Shown here: positions 34,484 to 43,403 of the stretch, piece by piece | Numbering within the stretch: the first letter of the stretch is position 1 | Layout: each line of letters opens with the position of its first letter | Assembly: GCF_001613085.1 (NCBI RefSeq) | Contig: NZ_BDBR01000043.1 | Location: 26,514 to 90,513, forward strand | Direction of reading: 5' to 3' | Source of the DNA: Nocardia salmonicida NBRC 13393 | Lineage (GTDB): Bacteria; Actinomycetota; Actinomycetes; Mycobacteriales; Mycobacteriaceae | Length of the DNA stretch: 64,000 bases | Program-made: the position numbers and the translations under genes | The notes under the pieces: generated by a model | Told to the model about the DNA's origin: nothing | Databases searched by the model: none | What the model saw: only the letters and a program-made list of their open reading frames with translations

Positions 34484-35331
34484 TGCGGCTCACCGCCCTG
34501 CGCCAAGGCCCGGAAGTCCGGAGCGAAGCCGAGGGCTTCGATCGGGATCGCCGATCCGGGGGCGCCGAACCAATTCGCCGGAACCCGCTCGCTCGTGAGC
34601 CCAGGGCTATCGACGTGCTGGTCGGGTGTGCACCTGTGCAGGGGCCCGTTGGCGGCGTCGAGGACGTAGCGGAGCTGCGGGTCGACGTGACGGACGAACA
34701 AGGCTGACATCGCCATCTTGTCCTCGGCATTGACCGCGGCCTCGAAGCAGGCGTGCAGCCCGGCGAAGCGGATGGCGACGCTTTGGTGGCGCCACCACTG
34801 CCGACACCACGTGTACTGGCCCTCACGATTGTTGGCGGCGATCTTTACTGACGTCACCGGCAGCAACCACTGTTCGGCGAATTCGCTGTAGTGGTCGAAC
34901 TTCTTCGGCGGTTTACCGTCGTCGACGGGGGGCTTGGTGCCGAACCAACCAGGTGGGACGGGGTCGAACGGCAACGACGGGGTGGTCTGGTGATGGGTGC
35001 GGGTGCATCGGTGCAGGGGGCCGTTCGCCGCGTCGAGGATGAGGTTGACGTGCGGGTCGAAGTGACTCAGCAGGAAGGTGCTCAGGCTCGATCCTGCCTT
35101 GGAGCGGCGCATCGCCTCGAACGCGGTATGCAAATGGGCGACCCGCACCGCGACCGGGCGATGAGACCACCACCGCGAGCACCAGGTGAAGGTGTTCTCC
35201 CGGTTCGCTTGCGCCAACCGGACGCTGATCGTGGGCAACATCCACGCCTGCGCGAAATCGGTGAAATGACCGAACTGCGGCGGCATCGGTGTCTGCGCAG
35301 TGGCTGTCGATGCAGCGTTCGGGCTCGTCAC
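34480..35331 (-). CDS. protein with two tandem DUF4913 domains
   Basis: Protein of 283 residues containing two copies of the DUF4913 unit often found beside conjugation genes of actinobacterial plasmids. Copy 1 has FAQAWMLPTISVRL, WCSRWWSHRPVAVRVAHLHTAFE, LLSHFDPHVNLILDAANGPLHRC. Copy 2 has FAEQWLLPVTSVKI, WCRQWWRHQSVAIRFAGLHACFE, FVRHVDPQLRYVLDAANGPLHRC. The conserved Trp, Cys and His may form a binding site. Most DUF4913 proteins have one copy. The GTG at 35331 overlaps the coupling-protein stop (GTGA). Function unknown but clearly tied to DNA transfer by context. Confidence 0.85.
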   Translation of the reverse strand: MTSPNAASTATAQTPMPPQFGHFTDFAQAWMLPTISVRLAQANRENTFTWCSRWWSHRPVAVRVAHLHTAFEAMRRSKAGSSLSTFLLSHFDPHVNLILDAANGPLHRCTRTHHQTTPSLPFDPVPPGWFGTKPPVDDGKPPKKFDHYSEFAEQWLLPVTSVKIAANNREGQYTWCRQWWRHQSVAIRFAGLHACFEAAVNAEDKMAMSALFVRHVDPQLRYVLDAANGPLHRCTPDQHVDSPGLTSERVPANWFGAPGSAIPIEALGFAPDFRALAQGGEPQ

Positions 35332-37223
35332 GACTGGCCGCCTGCTACCGATGGGCTCGACTTGACCAGTGAGACCCGCCCACCTTCGAACCGTTGCATC
35401 GACTTGCGCACCAGCGGCGCGTACTCGCTGTCGAACCAGGGAATTTTGCGGACCACGACTGGCCCGTGGCCGGGAAGTCGGACCAGGGCGCGGTCTTTCG
35501 GCAGGGCGGCGAGCATCGCGACATCGAGGATGGGTTCTGCGCGCCAGGACAGGCTGCGTTGGATACCGCCGGGTGTGTGGGTGCGGGAGCGGTCGGAGAC
35601 GTCGTGTTGCCCGGCCATCGCTGACCAATGCTCCAAGTAGTCCCGGGAGGCAATGGAGCCGCCGTAGACCTCGATCGACTGGGCCATCATGGTCTTCAAA
35701 CCATTGGCACCCCACAGGTTTTCACCTTGCTCGAGGACCTGGAGGATCGTCATCAAGATGATCCCGCAACCCGCCGAATACGTGTAGTAGGACGGCAGTT
35801 CACTGATTCGGGCGCAGTTGGCGGCCTCGTCGAGCACACACAACAACGGTGTCGCCAGCCGCCCATCCGGGCGGGCTCGCGCTTGGGTTAAGGCGGCTTC
35901 GAGGACTTGGCCGACCAGCGCGGCGGTCAAGGGCGTGGCACCATCAGGCCCGGTCATCGACAGCGGATACAGGGTGTCGTTGGAGGTGACGAACGCGACG
36001 GGATCGAATTCCGGCAACAGGTGGGTCCGCGCCTGTTCGGTGGACTCGATCACCACGCCGTTGCGAATCGAGGACACTTTCCCGCCCCGACTCGGTGCCG
36101 CGGTCGTCGGCTTGGCAGCGGTTTCGCTGACCTGGAACAGTTTCCGAACCGGGGGCGTGACCATTTGCGCGTACCCGGAATCGGAGAGCACGTTGAGGAA
36201 CCTTCGCGCCATGTCGTAGAGGCCATCGCGTTGCCTGGCGTAGAGGCCTTGGCATTCGACGATCCTGGCCGCGGGTCGGTCGTGGCCGTAGTGGCGCAAA
36301 ACCAATGCCGGGGTCGGATCTTGGTCGCGGCCGAGCCATTCCGCGACATGGTGCAGGTCCCCGCCCGCGCACGCGGCGGCGAAGACACACAGCGCGAACA
36401 GCTCTTGCGCGCCGCCGTCGAAGTAGGCATCGGTCTTCGCATTGGCGATCTCATTGGCCGAACCGGCCGACCCGGACACGAAGAAACCCGCCAGCTTTCG
36501 CGCCGCGGGTAACCCGGTGACTTGGTTGAACAGATTCACCCAGAACCCGCAGACAACGTGCCCGGTCACCGCTTGCAGGTCACACACCCATACCCGGCCG
36601 ACTTGCTCGCGCCCATACACGGTGTGCCGGTACAGGTCCGGTTTGTTCGACGTGGCAAGGCACGGCCCCCATGCCGAGAGCACCGCCGGGATCGCCCATG
36701 CGACGGTCTTGCCGGTGCGCTGACCGGCCGTCACTGTGACACCGAGTTCGGCGGGTACGTGCAGGGCGATGTCGCCGATGACCGTGCGCCCCAACAGCGG
36801 TCCCGGATTCGCTCGCACTTCGGGTGGCGCGTCGGCGAGCAATCGTTGGTTGTCGGCGAGGTTGTCGGCGACGCGAGCGATGCGGATCTTGCCTGGCCGT
36901 TGCATCGTTCGCGCGGCCACATCGACCTCGCGGCCGGTGTTGAACATCTGAACCCCGCGCACCGCCAGCGCGCCGATCGCGCACAGCAGCACCACGGCGA
37001 TCGGCGTCGCTTGCCAGGGCCATCGTTTGTCTGCGGCGAGGACCGACAGCAAGGCGATGAACGGGTTCCATGACATCGGCTGCCCGGCCGACCAGCTGCC
37101 GAGTTTCAACGCCGCCCACAGCACGAACACGACAGCGAGCAGTGCCAACAGAATGAGGAGCATGCCGGCTTCCTCACCCATCCCGGATTTGGCGCGCCGG
37201 CGGGTTTCACGGGGAGAGAACAT
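35328..37223 (-). CDS. VirD4/TraG-type conjugative coupling protein
   Basis: Type IV coupling ATPase of 631 residues that brings substrate to the secretion channel. Two membrane helices (about 20-41 and 72-92) precede a cytosolic ATPase domain. Walker A is AGQRTGKT at 166-173, followed by SNKPDLY, and Walker B is LLCVLDEAANCARISELPSYY. Gln-rich sensor region ILMTILQVLEQGENLWGANG and QHDVS follow. The C-terminal ~80 residues carry the AEPILDVAMLAALPKDRALV block usual in TraG proteins. RBS AGGTG before the ATG. Paralogue-family genes flank it on both sides, which suggests they could be its substrates or adaptors. Confidence 0.93.
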   Translation of the reverse strand: MFSPRETRRRAKSGMGEEAGMLLILLALLAVVFVLWAALKLGSWSAGQPMSWNPFIALLSVLAADKRWPWQATPIAVVLLCAIGALAVRGVQMFNTGREVDVAARTMQRPGKIRIARVADNLADNQRLLADAPPEVRANPGPLLGRTVIGDIALHVPAELGVTVTAGQRTGKTVAWAIPAVLSAWGPCLATSNKPDLYRHTVYGREQVGRVWVCDLQAVTGHVVCGFWVNLFNQVTGLPAARKLAGFFVSGSAGSANEIANAKTDAYFDGGAQELFALCVFAAACAGGDLHHVAEWLGRDQDPTPALVLRHYGHDRPAARIVECQGLYARQRDGLYDMARRFLNVLSDSGYAQMVTPPVRKLFQVSETAAKPTTAAPSRGGKVSSIRNGVVIESTEQARTHLLPEFDPVAFVTSNDTLYPLSMTGPDGATPLTAALVGQVLEAALTQARARPDGRLATPLLCVLDEAANCARISELPSYYTYSAGCGIILMTILQVLEQGENLWGANGLKTMMAQSIEVYGGSIASRDYLEHWSAMAGQHDVSDRSRTHTPGGIQRSLSWRAEPILDVAMLAALPKDRALVRLPGHGPVVVRKIPWFDSEYAPLVRKSMQRFEGGRVSLVKSSPSVAGGQS

Positions 37224-37239
37224 GATTCACCTAGACCTT

Positions 37240-38496
37240 TCAGAATTGGGGGTCGACGACGTGTTCGCGCGGGGGCGCGTCGATGACGCCGGTGAGTTCG
37301 GGGGTCGTCCACTCGGCGGCGAAGTCGGCATGGGGCAGGGCAGCCTCGACCGCGCCGGAGATCACCGCCCCACCTGGCTCCAGCGCGGCGGAGCTGGCCG
37401 TCGAGCTCAGGCGGTAAGTGGTCTCTGCACCTACGGCCAGCGCGAGCGCCGGAGGCTGGTCGGGTGCAAGGCCGAGCTGGGCACGCAACCCATCGAGTTC
37501 GGCCAGCGCGCTGTCGCGTTCGGACAGAACGTGGTCGAGCTGAGCCAGCCGAGGCGCCCCGGGCTGTTGTGACCAGAACTGCCCCGACAGCCCCGCTTGG
37601 TAGGCACCGGTGATCTCGTCGGGATCAGCGCCTGCGGATAGAGCAGCGCGGTTGGCCTCGCGCGCACCATCCATCAACCGCTCCATCTGCCCGATCAGGA
37701 CTTGCCCACCCTCGGGTGTTCCGTCGAACTCGGAGGCCAGCCGGATGTGTTGAGCGGTCAGGTCTTGCAGTCGGCGCACAGCAGCGATCTGTGCCGGGAG
37801 CTGGTCGAAAGTGGCAGTGACGGCGCGGTCGAGAGGCGCGATGCGTTGCTCGGCGGGCAACAACGCGGTGATTTCCTCCGCGCCGGTGTCCAGATCACCG
37901 AAAGCTTCCTCGGCGGAGAGCAGCTCGTCGGAGCTGTTGATGATCGCGTCGATCTCGGCCAGACTTAGCTGTTCACCGGATCGCCCGCCCAGCGCACGAT
38001 CAGCGGCATTACCTGAACGCGTCGCCTCGGCGCCGGGGTCGGGGACCACGCTCAGGTGGCGAGGCCGCCACCGGGCACCGTCTTGAGCTGAGTGATCGTT
38101 GACCGGCTCGAGGTGCCCGGTCAGTTCCGCGGCTTGTCGCTGGGTACGGACGGTGCTCGGGTCGATACCGGAACCGCCCTCGATGAACGCCTGCTGGAGG
38201 CGACCGAACTCAACCCGTGCGGTTTCGGGGTTGGCAGTCCAGGACTCGACCGCGGTGGTCAATTGCTGCCACAACTGCTGATGCTCGGGTGTGCCACCCT
38301 GTTGCCACTGGCGTGCTATGGCGTGCGCGCGAGCATTCAGTTCGACGACCTGGGCCGGGGTTTCGCCGTAAGCGGCGATCTCGCGTGTTTGGTGGTAGGT
38401 GGCAAAGTCAGCGCGCAATTCAGCTTCGACGCGGTCAGCGGCTTCGCGGTAGTAGTCAGGGCTGGTGAAGCTCGTTCCTCGGGTCTCCCAGCTCAT
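37240..38496 (-). CDS. hypothetical coiled-coil protein upstream of the coupling protein
   Basis: Unrecognised protein of 418 residues, Glu/Ala/Gln-rich. Long helices occur at ~20-110 (YYREAADRVEAELRADF, QLWQQLTTAVESW) and ~230-370 (DLTAQHIRLASEF, LDHVLSERDSALAELDGLRAQLGL). A middle segment, GADPDEITGAYQAGLSG, weakly recalls the GVDP-x-WI motif of the paralogue family. The C-terminus has AVISGAVEAALPHADF plus an acidic end, matching the shared tail motif. GGGAG ribosome-binding site 6 bases before the ATG. Separated from the upstream gene by a terminator-like hairpin. Confidence 0.7.
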   Translation of the reverse strand: MSWETRGTSFTSPDYYREAADRVEAELRADFATYHQTREIAAYGETPAQVVELNARAHAIARQWQQGGTPEHQQLWQQLTTAVESWTANPETARVEFGRLQQAFIEGGSGIDPSTVRTQRQAAELTGHLEPVNDHSAQDGARWRPRHLSVVPDPGAEATRSGNAADRALGGRSGEQLSLAEIDAIINSSDELLSAEEAFGDLDTGAEEITALLPAEQRIAPLDRAVTATFDQLPAQIAAVRRLQDLTAQHIRLASEFDGTPEGGQVLIGQMERLMDGAREANRAALSAGADPDEITGAYQAGLSGQFWSQQPGAPRLAQLDHVLSERDSALAELDGLRAQLGLAPDQPPALALAVGAETTYRLSSTASSAALEPGGAVISGAVEAALPHADFAAEWTTPELTGVIDAPPREHVVDPQF

Positions 38497-38599
38497 CGCA
38501 TGCTCCCGGAGGAGCGATCGCGGTGCAGCGGTGCGGGGTTCGAGGCAGAAGGTGGTCTTTCACGGGTATGGATGGGCATCGTGCTTCCTCGGATCGAGA

Positions 38600-38627
38600 A
38601 AACGTCACACCCTTGTCGGGTGTGTGA
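38600..38627 (-). terminator. Rho-independent terminator-like hairpin inside the transfer region
   Basis: Read on the minus strand, CACACCC-GACAA-GGGTGTG (38624 down to 38606) forms a 7-bp GC-rich stem with a 5-base loop, followed two bases later by GTTTTC. It sits about 85 bases after the stop of member C and upstream of the gene at 37240-38496, in a 215-base gap with no coding sequence. It may end or attenuate the long transcript and implies a separate promoter for the coupling-protein segment. Confidence 0.6.
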
Positions 38628-38711
38628 GGTCCCAGCGGTTCAGGTTCGGTCGCCTCGGTCCAGTTCCCCCTAGCCGATGCGCCGACAAGGCACAGATTTG
38701 CGGTTGCGGCC

Positions 38712-39668
38712 CTACAGTTCTGGTCCGCGGTCGGTGCTGATCTCTCGACCGCGCCCGGCGGCCGGGTCGTGGTCGGGCTCCCAGGTCCACTCCCGGTCCT
38801 CGCCCAGGGCCGCGTCGACCACGGCGGTGATCGCGGTGCTCTCGGCGGCGAGATCGGTTGATTCGGAGTTACGGATGGCGGTGTCGACGAACTGGACCCG
38901 CAACGCACTCGTCGCGTCGGCGAGCATCTGGCGCGGCGTCGGCGGGCCCACCGTGGCGGTCTCGGTGGGCGTGCCGGTCTCGGGATCTCGCGGAACATAC
39001 GGTGGCACCGCCAACGCCGGATCCGCGCGGGCATAGCCGTTCCACTCCTGTGCCAGGGCTTGCTCGTCGTAGGCGGCGAAGGTGACCGCGTGCACGCGGC
39101 GGATCCCTTCCACGCTCGAACCCCACAGACTGTCGCCTTCGGCCGGTGTCAGTTGCGCCGCGGCCGCGAGCACCGCCACCCGGTTGTGCAGGGCAGCCAT
39201 GTTGTCGGAGAACTGGGCCACCGCGATCGGGTCGTGGTCGAAACCCCATCGCCCAGTCACGACCCGGTCCACCCGCGCGGCCTCCAGGCCAGCCATCCGT
39301 TCCAGATTCCACAGGTCGACCTCGAGCATGTCGAGGTAGAACTCCTGCGCTTCGTTGGCACGCGCGGGGTGGGAGCGCACCACGTGAGGCGAGGGTGAGC
39401 TCGCGCCGCGCTTGCCGAGTTCGCGGGCATCGAGGACCCAGCCCGGATCGACACCTTCCAGCATCGCCTCGAACTCGGCATGCTCGCTTTCGATGCGGAG
39501 AGTTTCGAGTCGCTCGGTCCACACCAGTTGGCTGTCTGCGGAGACGCCGTCGTCGAACATGGCTGGTCCGGCGTCGGTCACCTCGCGGAGCTGGGCAGCC
39601 ATGTTCTGGACCCGACGCAGGAGCTCGCCGTGGCGCTGACTCATGGAGGGTTCGTGTGCGCTGGTCAT
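38712..39668 (-). CDS. member C of the transfer-region paralogue family
   Basis: Protein of 318 residues; the ATG overlaps the stop of member D as TGATG (a GTG three bases earlier is also possible). Family landmarks are ELLRRVQNMAAQLREV, GVDPGWVLDARELGKRG at ~80, FYLDMLEVDLWNLERMAGLEAARV, LTPAEGDSLWGSSVEGIRRVH and GPPTPRQMLADAT. The tail motif AITAVVDAALGED is followed by WTWEPDHDP. C, D and E form the closest subgroup. No enzymatic motif seen. Confidence 0.72.
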   Translation of the reverse strand: MTSAHEPSMSQRHGELLRRVQNMAAQLREVTDAGPAMFDDGVSADSQLVWTERLETLRIESEHAEFEAMLEGVDPGWVLDARELGKRGASSPSPHVVRSHPARANEAQEFYLDMLEVDLWNLERMAGLEAARVDRVVTGRWGFDHDPIAVAQFSDNMAALHNRVAVLAAAAQLTPAEGDSLWGSSVEGIRRVHAVTFAAYDEQALAQEWNGYARADPALAVPPYVPRDPETGTPTETATVGPPTPRQMLADATSALRVQFVDTAIRNSESTDLAAESTAITAVVDAALGEDREWTWEPDHDPAAGRGREISTDRGPEL

Positions 39669-40489
39669 CACGACACCCCGGGGTTGTCGGCGCCCTCGGG
39701 ATCACGGGAAAAGAGCGTCAGGGCGGCGCGCGCGATCATCTGCCGTGGCGACGGTGGGTCGGTGAGGCTGTCTGCCAAGGACACCTTTCCGGTGTCGGGG
39801 TCCTGGCTGCAATTGGGGGGCATCCGCAGTCTCGCGTCGGCGTCGGCATACTCGTGCCACTGCCCGAGCAGTTGCACGTCGCTCATCTGGTCGATCGCTG
39901 CGGCGTGCATTCGGCGCATCGGTTCGGCGCCCGCGCCCCACATCCGATCGCCTTCCTCCGGGGTGAGCTGCACGGCGGCCACGAGGGACGAGGCCCGCGA
40001 ACAACGCACGTGCATGCGCTCGAACAAGGCTAAGTCGCGCGCCGAGTCGCCCGTGATAACTCCGTGGCCTGCCGCAGCTCGGACCGGGAGCGCCATGTCG
40101 AGGGCTGCCATCCGCTCGAGCTGCCACAGATCCACGTCGAGTAGATCCAGGAAGAACTGCTCGATACCCGACTTGCGCTGGGGAAGCTGCCGCACCGCGC
40201 CTGTTTGCGGGTTCGTGCCTTGGTGCGAGCCCACCGTGCGCGCGTCGTCGATCCACGTCGGATCCACTCCTGCAGCCCGTGCCTGTTCCTCGGCCGCGGT
40301 GAGGGCGCCGTGGAGCCGATCGGCCTGCTCCTGCCACCTCTGTCGTGGGGGATCAATGACATCGGTCTCGGCGATCACCAATGTTGGCGATCCGTGAAAT
40401 CGGCTCACATCAGCGGCGAGGTTCTGGATCCTGTGCATCCAGGAGCTCCACCGCAGAGGCGTTTGGTGTAGATCGCGCCCGCTGGTCAT
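39668..40489 (-). CDS. member D of the transfer-region paralogue family (lacks tail motif)
   Basis: Protein of 273 residues with ATGA overlap to member E. It has WMHRIQNLAADVSRFHGSP, AGVDPTWIDDARTVG, FFLDLLDVDLWQLERMAALDMAL, LTPEEGDRMWGAGAEPMRRMH and DPPSPRQMIARAAL. It is very close to C in the core. It stops shortly after the PRQM helix with DPEGADNPGVS and lacks the [IV]xxAVxA tail present in most relatives. If that tail is a sorting signal, D would be the member retained or dependent on a partner. Confidence 0.72.
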   Translation of the reverse strand: MTSGRDLHQTPLRWSSWMHRIQNLAADVSRFHGSPTLVIAETDVIDPPRQRWQEQADRLHGALTAAEEQARAAGVDPTWIDDARTVGSHQGTNPQTGAVRQLPQRKSGIEQFFLDLLDVDLWQLERMAALDMALPVRAAAGHGVITGDSARDLALFERMHVRCSRASSLVAAVQLTPEEGDRMWGAGAEPMRRMHAAAIDQMSDVQLLGQWHEYADADARLRMPPNCSQDPDTGKVSLADSLTDPPSPRQMIARAALTLFSRDPEGADNPGVS

Positions 40490-41427
40490 GACCCCACCCC
40501 TTGATCGACGCCCACACCAGGTCCGCGTCCGGGCGGGTGTTGTGGATCGGGGTCGGGCTCCCAGTCGGTGCCGAGCCCGGTGCTGGTAGCTTCTACCGCC
40601 GTGCCGATGCCATGACCCAGGCGTGGGGCCAACTCGTCAGCGAAACTGGCTGCGGCGAGCGCCTGTTCGGCGCGCTCGGCGACCTCCCACGGGGTCGGCG
40701 GTCCGAGATTGGTAGAGGCACTGGTCGCCAGGTTGTCGAAGCCGCGCGAGACCTCGGCTTCGACACCTTTCCACGACATTTCCGCGAACCGTTGCTGCAG
40801 CTCGGTGTCGGTGTAGGAGGCTGCGGTCAGCTCCGCCAACTGCTGCCAGGAGTCGGGTCCACGGCCCCACAGCTGGTGGGCTTCGCCCGGCTCGAGGTCG
40901 ATCAGCGCCGCGGTGCCGGCGGCACGGCGCCACAGCGCGGCCATGTTGTCGTGGAGTTGGCGTTCTCCGGGTTCGTTGTCGGCCAACCCACCGGTGTGGA
41001 CGCGATGCAGATACTCCGCGCGGACCAGGGCCGAGTGTTCCAGGCGCCACACATCATCGGCGATCTGGTCGAGCAGGTGCACCCGCGTTGGGTTCGCCCC
41101 AGGCGGGGACATCGGCAGGAGCGCAGTTTCGCGGGTATCACCCCAGCGTGCTCCCCTAGCTCCGGTCTCGGTGGCGTAGTCGATCATCCGTTGGGGGATG
41201 TCGAGTCCGTGGGCGTGGAGTTCGATCTCGGAGCGCTCGGCTTCGAGTGCTCGCAGGTTGGTCCGCCAGTTTTCGAGTTGGATGCTCGGGCCACTGGCGG
41301 CGGTCGAGTATTGCGGGTAACCGTGAAACAGCGTGCGGTAGTGCTCATAGCTCGAGTTCTGGATTCGTTCGAGCAGCCGAAGCTGCCACGACGGCAGATC
41401 CTCGGCACCTGAGAGCGGATGACTCAC
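40486..41427 (-). CDS. member E of the transfer-region paralogue family
   Basis: Protein of 313 residues from the GTG at 41427, which has GGAG 7 bases upstream; the in-frame extension further upstream is Arg/Pro-rich. Landmarks are LLERIQNSSYEHYRTLFHGYP, GLDIPQRMIDYATETGARGARW, LLDQIADDVWRLEHSALVRAEYL, MAALWRRAAGTAALIDL, LEPGEAHQLWGRGPDSWQQL and GPPTPWEVAERAEQAL. The tail motif GIGTAVEATSTGLG is followed by TDWEPDPDP, echoing member C. Coupled to D by ATGA. Confidence 0.72.
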   Translation of the reverse strand: MSHPLSGAEDLPSWQLRLLERIQNSSYEHYRTLFHGYPQYSTAASGPSIQLENWRTNLRALEAERSEIELHAHGLDIPQRMIDYATETGARGARWGDTRETALLPMSPPGANPTRVHLLDQIADDVWRLEHSALVRAEYLHRVHTGGLADNEPGERQLHDNMAALWRRAAGTAALIDLEPGEAHQLWGRGPDSWQQLAELTAASYTDTELQQRFAEMSWKGVEAEVSRGFDNLATSASTNLGPPTPWEVAERAEQALAAASFADELAPRLGHGIGTAVEATSTGLGTDWEPDPDPQHPPGRGPGVGVDQGVGS

Positions 41428-41509
41428 CGGTTTCTCCAATCCTGTTGAATCACTGGACTTTCTGTGATGGCGGGTTGCGGGGGGGGCGATAGCAGTGGCA
41501 TCCGATCTG

Positions 41510-42379
41510 TCACGGCCCTGGGCCCATGTCGGGCCCGCGGTATCGATCCGGGTGCGACGCAGGCCGGTGATCGGTGGGCTCGAATTCGGTCTGGGAATCG
41601 GCGCCGGTGGCCTCGATCGCGGCGTCGATGCCAGCGCCACCCTTCTCACGCATGACGGGGTCGGGTTCGAGGGCGGCTGCGGCGAGCTCGACCATCCGGT
41701 CGGGCAGGACGGGGAGTTGGCGGTTGATGTCGTCGGGGGTGATTCCGGCGGCTTGGAGCACCATCACCGGCATCGACACCGTGGCGAAGTTGGTCTCCAC
41801 GACGGCCCGCCACCGCGTCATCAGCGCTGTCCGGTCCAGCGTTGCCATCGTTCGGGCGACGTGGTCGGTCCACGGGCTGTCGGTGGGTTGCCACGCGTGT
41901 TGTTGTTCGACTGTGGTCAGGCCCAGGGCGTGGCCGACGGCTCCGACGCGTTGCCAGGTCACACCCATCACACGCCGGAACGCGGCGAATCCGTCGCGCG
42001 GCAGGGTTCCCTGCTGGGAGAACGCCGCCCCAACCCCGGCCATCGTCTGTAGTTGCGCGACAGCTCGCAGGTGTCCGCGAAGCAGGGTGTCGCGGTCGAT
42101 GGATTCGGTGCTCAGCAGGGGCTGGCCGGGTTGCCAGCGGTGTCCGCGTTCACCGGAGGCGCGGGTGTAGTCGATCACCGATTTCGGTACCCCGACCGCG
42201 GTCGCGATCGCTTCCAGGTTCTCCCGGGTACGGCGCCCGATATCGAGATGAGCCAGCGCCATCGGCGACAGTTGCTGGTTGTCCCCGGTGCGGGATTGGT
42301 CGATCAGGCGCGCGTTGTCGCTGGCCAGGTTCTGCACGGCCTTGAGCAGCTTGGCCTGGATCGGGTTCGGGTCGAACAT
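41510..42379 (-). CDS. member F of the transfer-region paralogue family
   Basis: Protein of 289 residues; ATG at 42379 lies one base after the preceding stop. Landmarks are KLLKAVQNLASDNARLIDQSRTG, VGVPKSVIDYTRASGERGHRW, LTTVEQQHAWQPTDSPW and LPDRMVELAAAAL. The tail motif GAGIDAAIEATGADSQ is followed by TEFEPTDHRP. The GIDAAIEATG string is nearly identical in member G (RIDAAIAATG). It groups with B and G by its N-terminal KAxQNxA helix. An 82-base non-coding gap separates it from E. Confidence 0.72.
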   Translation of the reverse strand: MFDPNPIQAKLLKAVQNLASDNARLIDQSRTGDNQQLSPMALAHLDIGRRTRENLEAIATAVGVPKSVIDYTRASGERGHRWQPGQPLLSTESIDRDTLLRGHLRAVAQLQTMAGVGAAFSQQGTLPRDGFAAFRRVMGVTWQRVGAVGHALGLTTVEQQHAWQPTDSPWTDHVARTMATLDRTALMTRWRAVVETNFATVSMPVMVLQAAGITPDDINRQLPVLPDRMVELAAAALEPDPVMREKGGAGIDAAIEATGADSQTEFEPTDHRPASHPDRYRGPDMGPGP

Positions 42380-42380
42380 C

Positions 42381-43403
42381 TCACCGGCCCCGTCCCACAC
42401 CGGGATCGCCCCATACTTCGATTTCCTTGCCTGTCGCGCGAGTAGGCGAGGGTTCAGCTCCCCCGCTGGTCAGGTCAGGGTCGGGGGCGGTGGGGTCGAT
42501 GTTGTGGACCGCTGCGGCCGATACGGCGGCCTCGATCCATTCACCGGCCTCGACGACCTCCGCGTCGAGAATGGTTTGCGCGGTCGGGTCAGCGTTGTCA
42601 TCGAGATGGTCAGCAAGGTGGTTGAATTCGTCGTTCAGGTGCGCGTTGATTGTGAGATCCGCGGCTAGCCCGTCCATGTCACCGAAACCTCGAGACCCGC
42701 TATCGGATAGATCGGCCCCGTTCTCGGAGAAGAAGTCGTCCGGTTCGATCCCGGTGTCGTCGACGAACCGTTCTTCGTAGGCTCGGGCCGCGGCGTCGGC
42801 GTCCGCGGAGAGGTCGCGGGTGGCATCTGCGGCGGCGAACTGAGCTGCCGCCGCCTGGCCCGCGCCGGTCCGTGCATCGGAGTGGTGCAAGGTGTCGGTG
42901 AATCCCGCGGCACGGCGGCGAATCTCGATCATCAGTTCTTTGAGCTCGACATCGAGTTTGTGCAGCTCGACGTCGCGGGCTTCGCGGTTGGTGTAGCCGG
43001 CGATGCGTTCGGTATGGAGCTCCTTGCTCTGCCTTCGGGAGAGCGCACCATCGTGTTCGCGTCGTGCGAGATCTGTTTCGGCGCGGGTGATTTGGCCTTC
43101 TTTGTGGCGGAGGTCGACCTCGGTGATCTGTGCTGCGTTGGCGATGCGTGCGCGGACCTCGTCGATCTTGGCCATGCTCAGCGCTTGCTCTGTCCCCAGG
43201 TTGCCGAGCCTGGTCTGGTGCTCGATCCACGACCGTTGGTTCTTGGCCGCTTCGATCGCGGATCGCTGCTCGGATTCGGCGCGTGAGCGCGATTCCCCGC
43301 CCCTGCTGCGGAACAGTGCGTTGGTGGTGTGGGCGGTCTGCAGCGCCTGCAGGAATCCTTGGCGGACCGCTTGGCCACCTTCTTCGACCGGATCCCCGCT
43401 CAT
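42381..43403 (-). CDS. coiled-coil protein with the shared C-terminal tail motif
   Basis: Unrecognised protein of 340 residues; ATG overlaps the lipoprotein stop (TGATG). Residues ~45-165 are a long, highly charged coiled coil (RSRAESEQRSAIEAAKNQR, EVDLRHKEGQITRAETDLAR, VELHKLDVELKELMIEI). An acidic middle (DDTGIEPDDFF) follows. The C-terminus carries WIEAAVSAAAVHN then DPTAPDPDLTSGG, resembling the tails of the paralogue family although the rest is unrelated. It may be a structural or tethering component of the transfer apparatus. Confidence 0.7.
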   Translation of the reverse strand: MSGDPVEEGGQAVRQGFLQALQTAHTTNALFRSRGGESRSRAESEQRSAIEAAKNQRSWIEHQTRLGNLGTEQALSMAKIDEVRARIANAAQITEVDLRHKEGQITRAETDLARREHDGALSRRQSKELHTERIAGYTNREARDVELHKLDVELKELMIEIRRRAAGFTDTLHHSDARTGAGQAAAAQFAAADATRDLSADADAAARAYEERFVDDTGIEPDDFFSENGADLSDSGSRGFGDMDGLAADLTINAHLNDEFNHLADHLDDNADPTAQTILDAEVVEAGEWIEAAVSAAAVHNIDPTAPDPDLTSGGAEPSPTRATGKEIEVWGDPGVGRGR

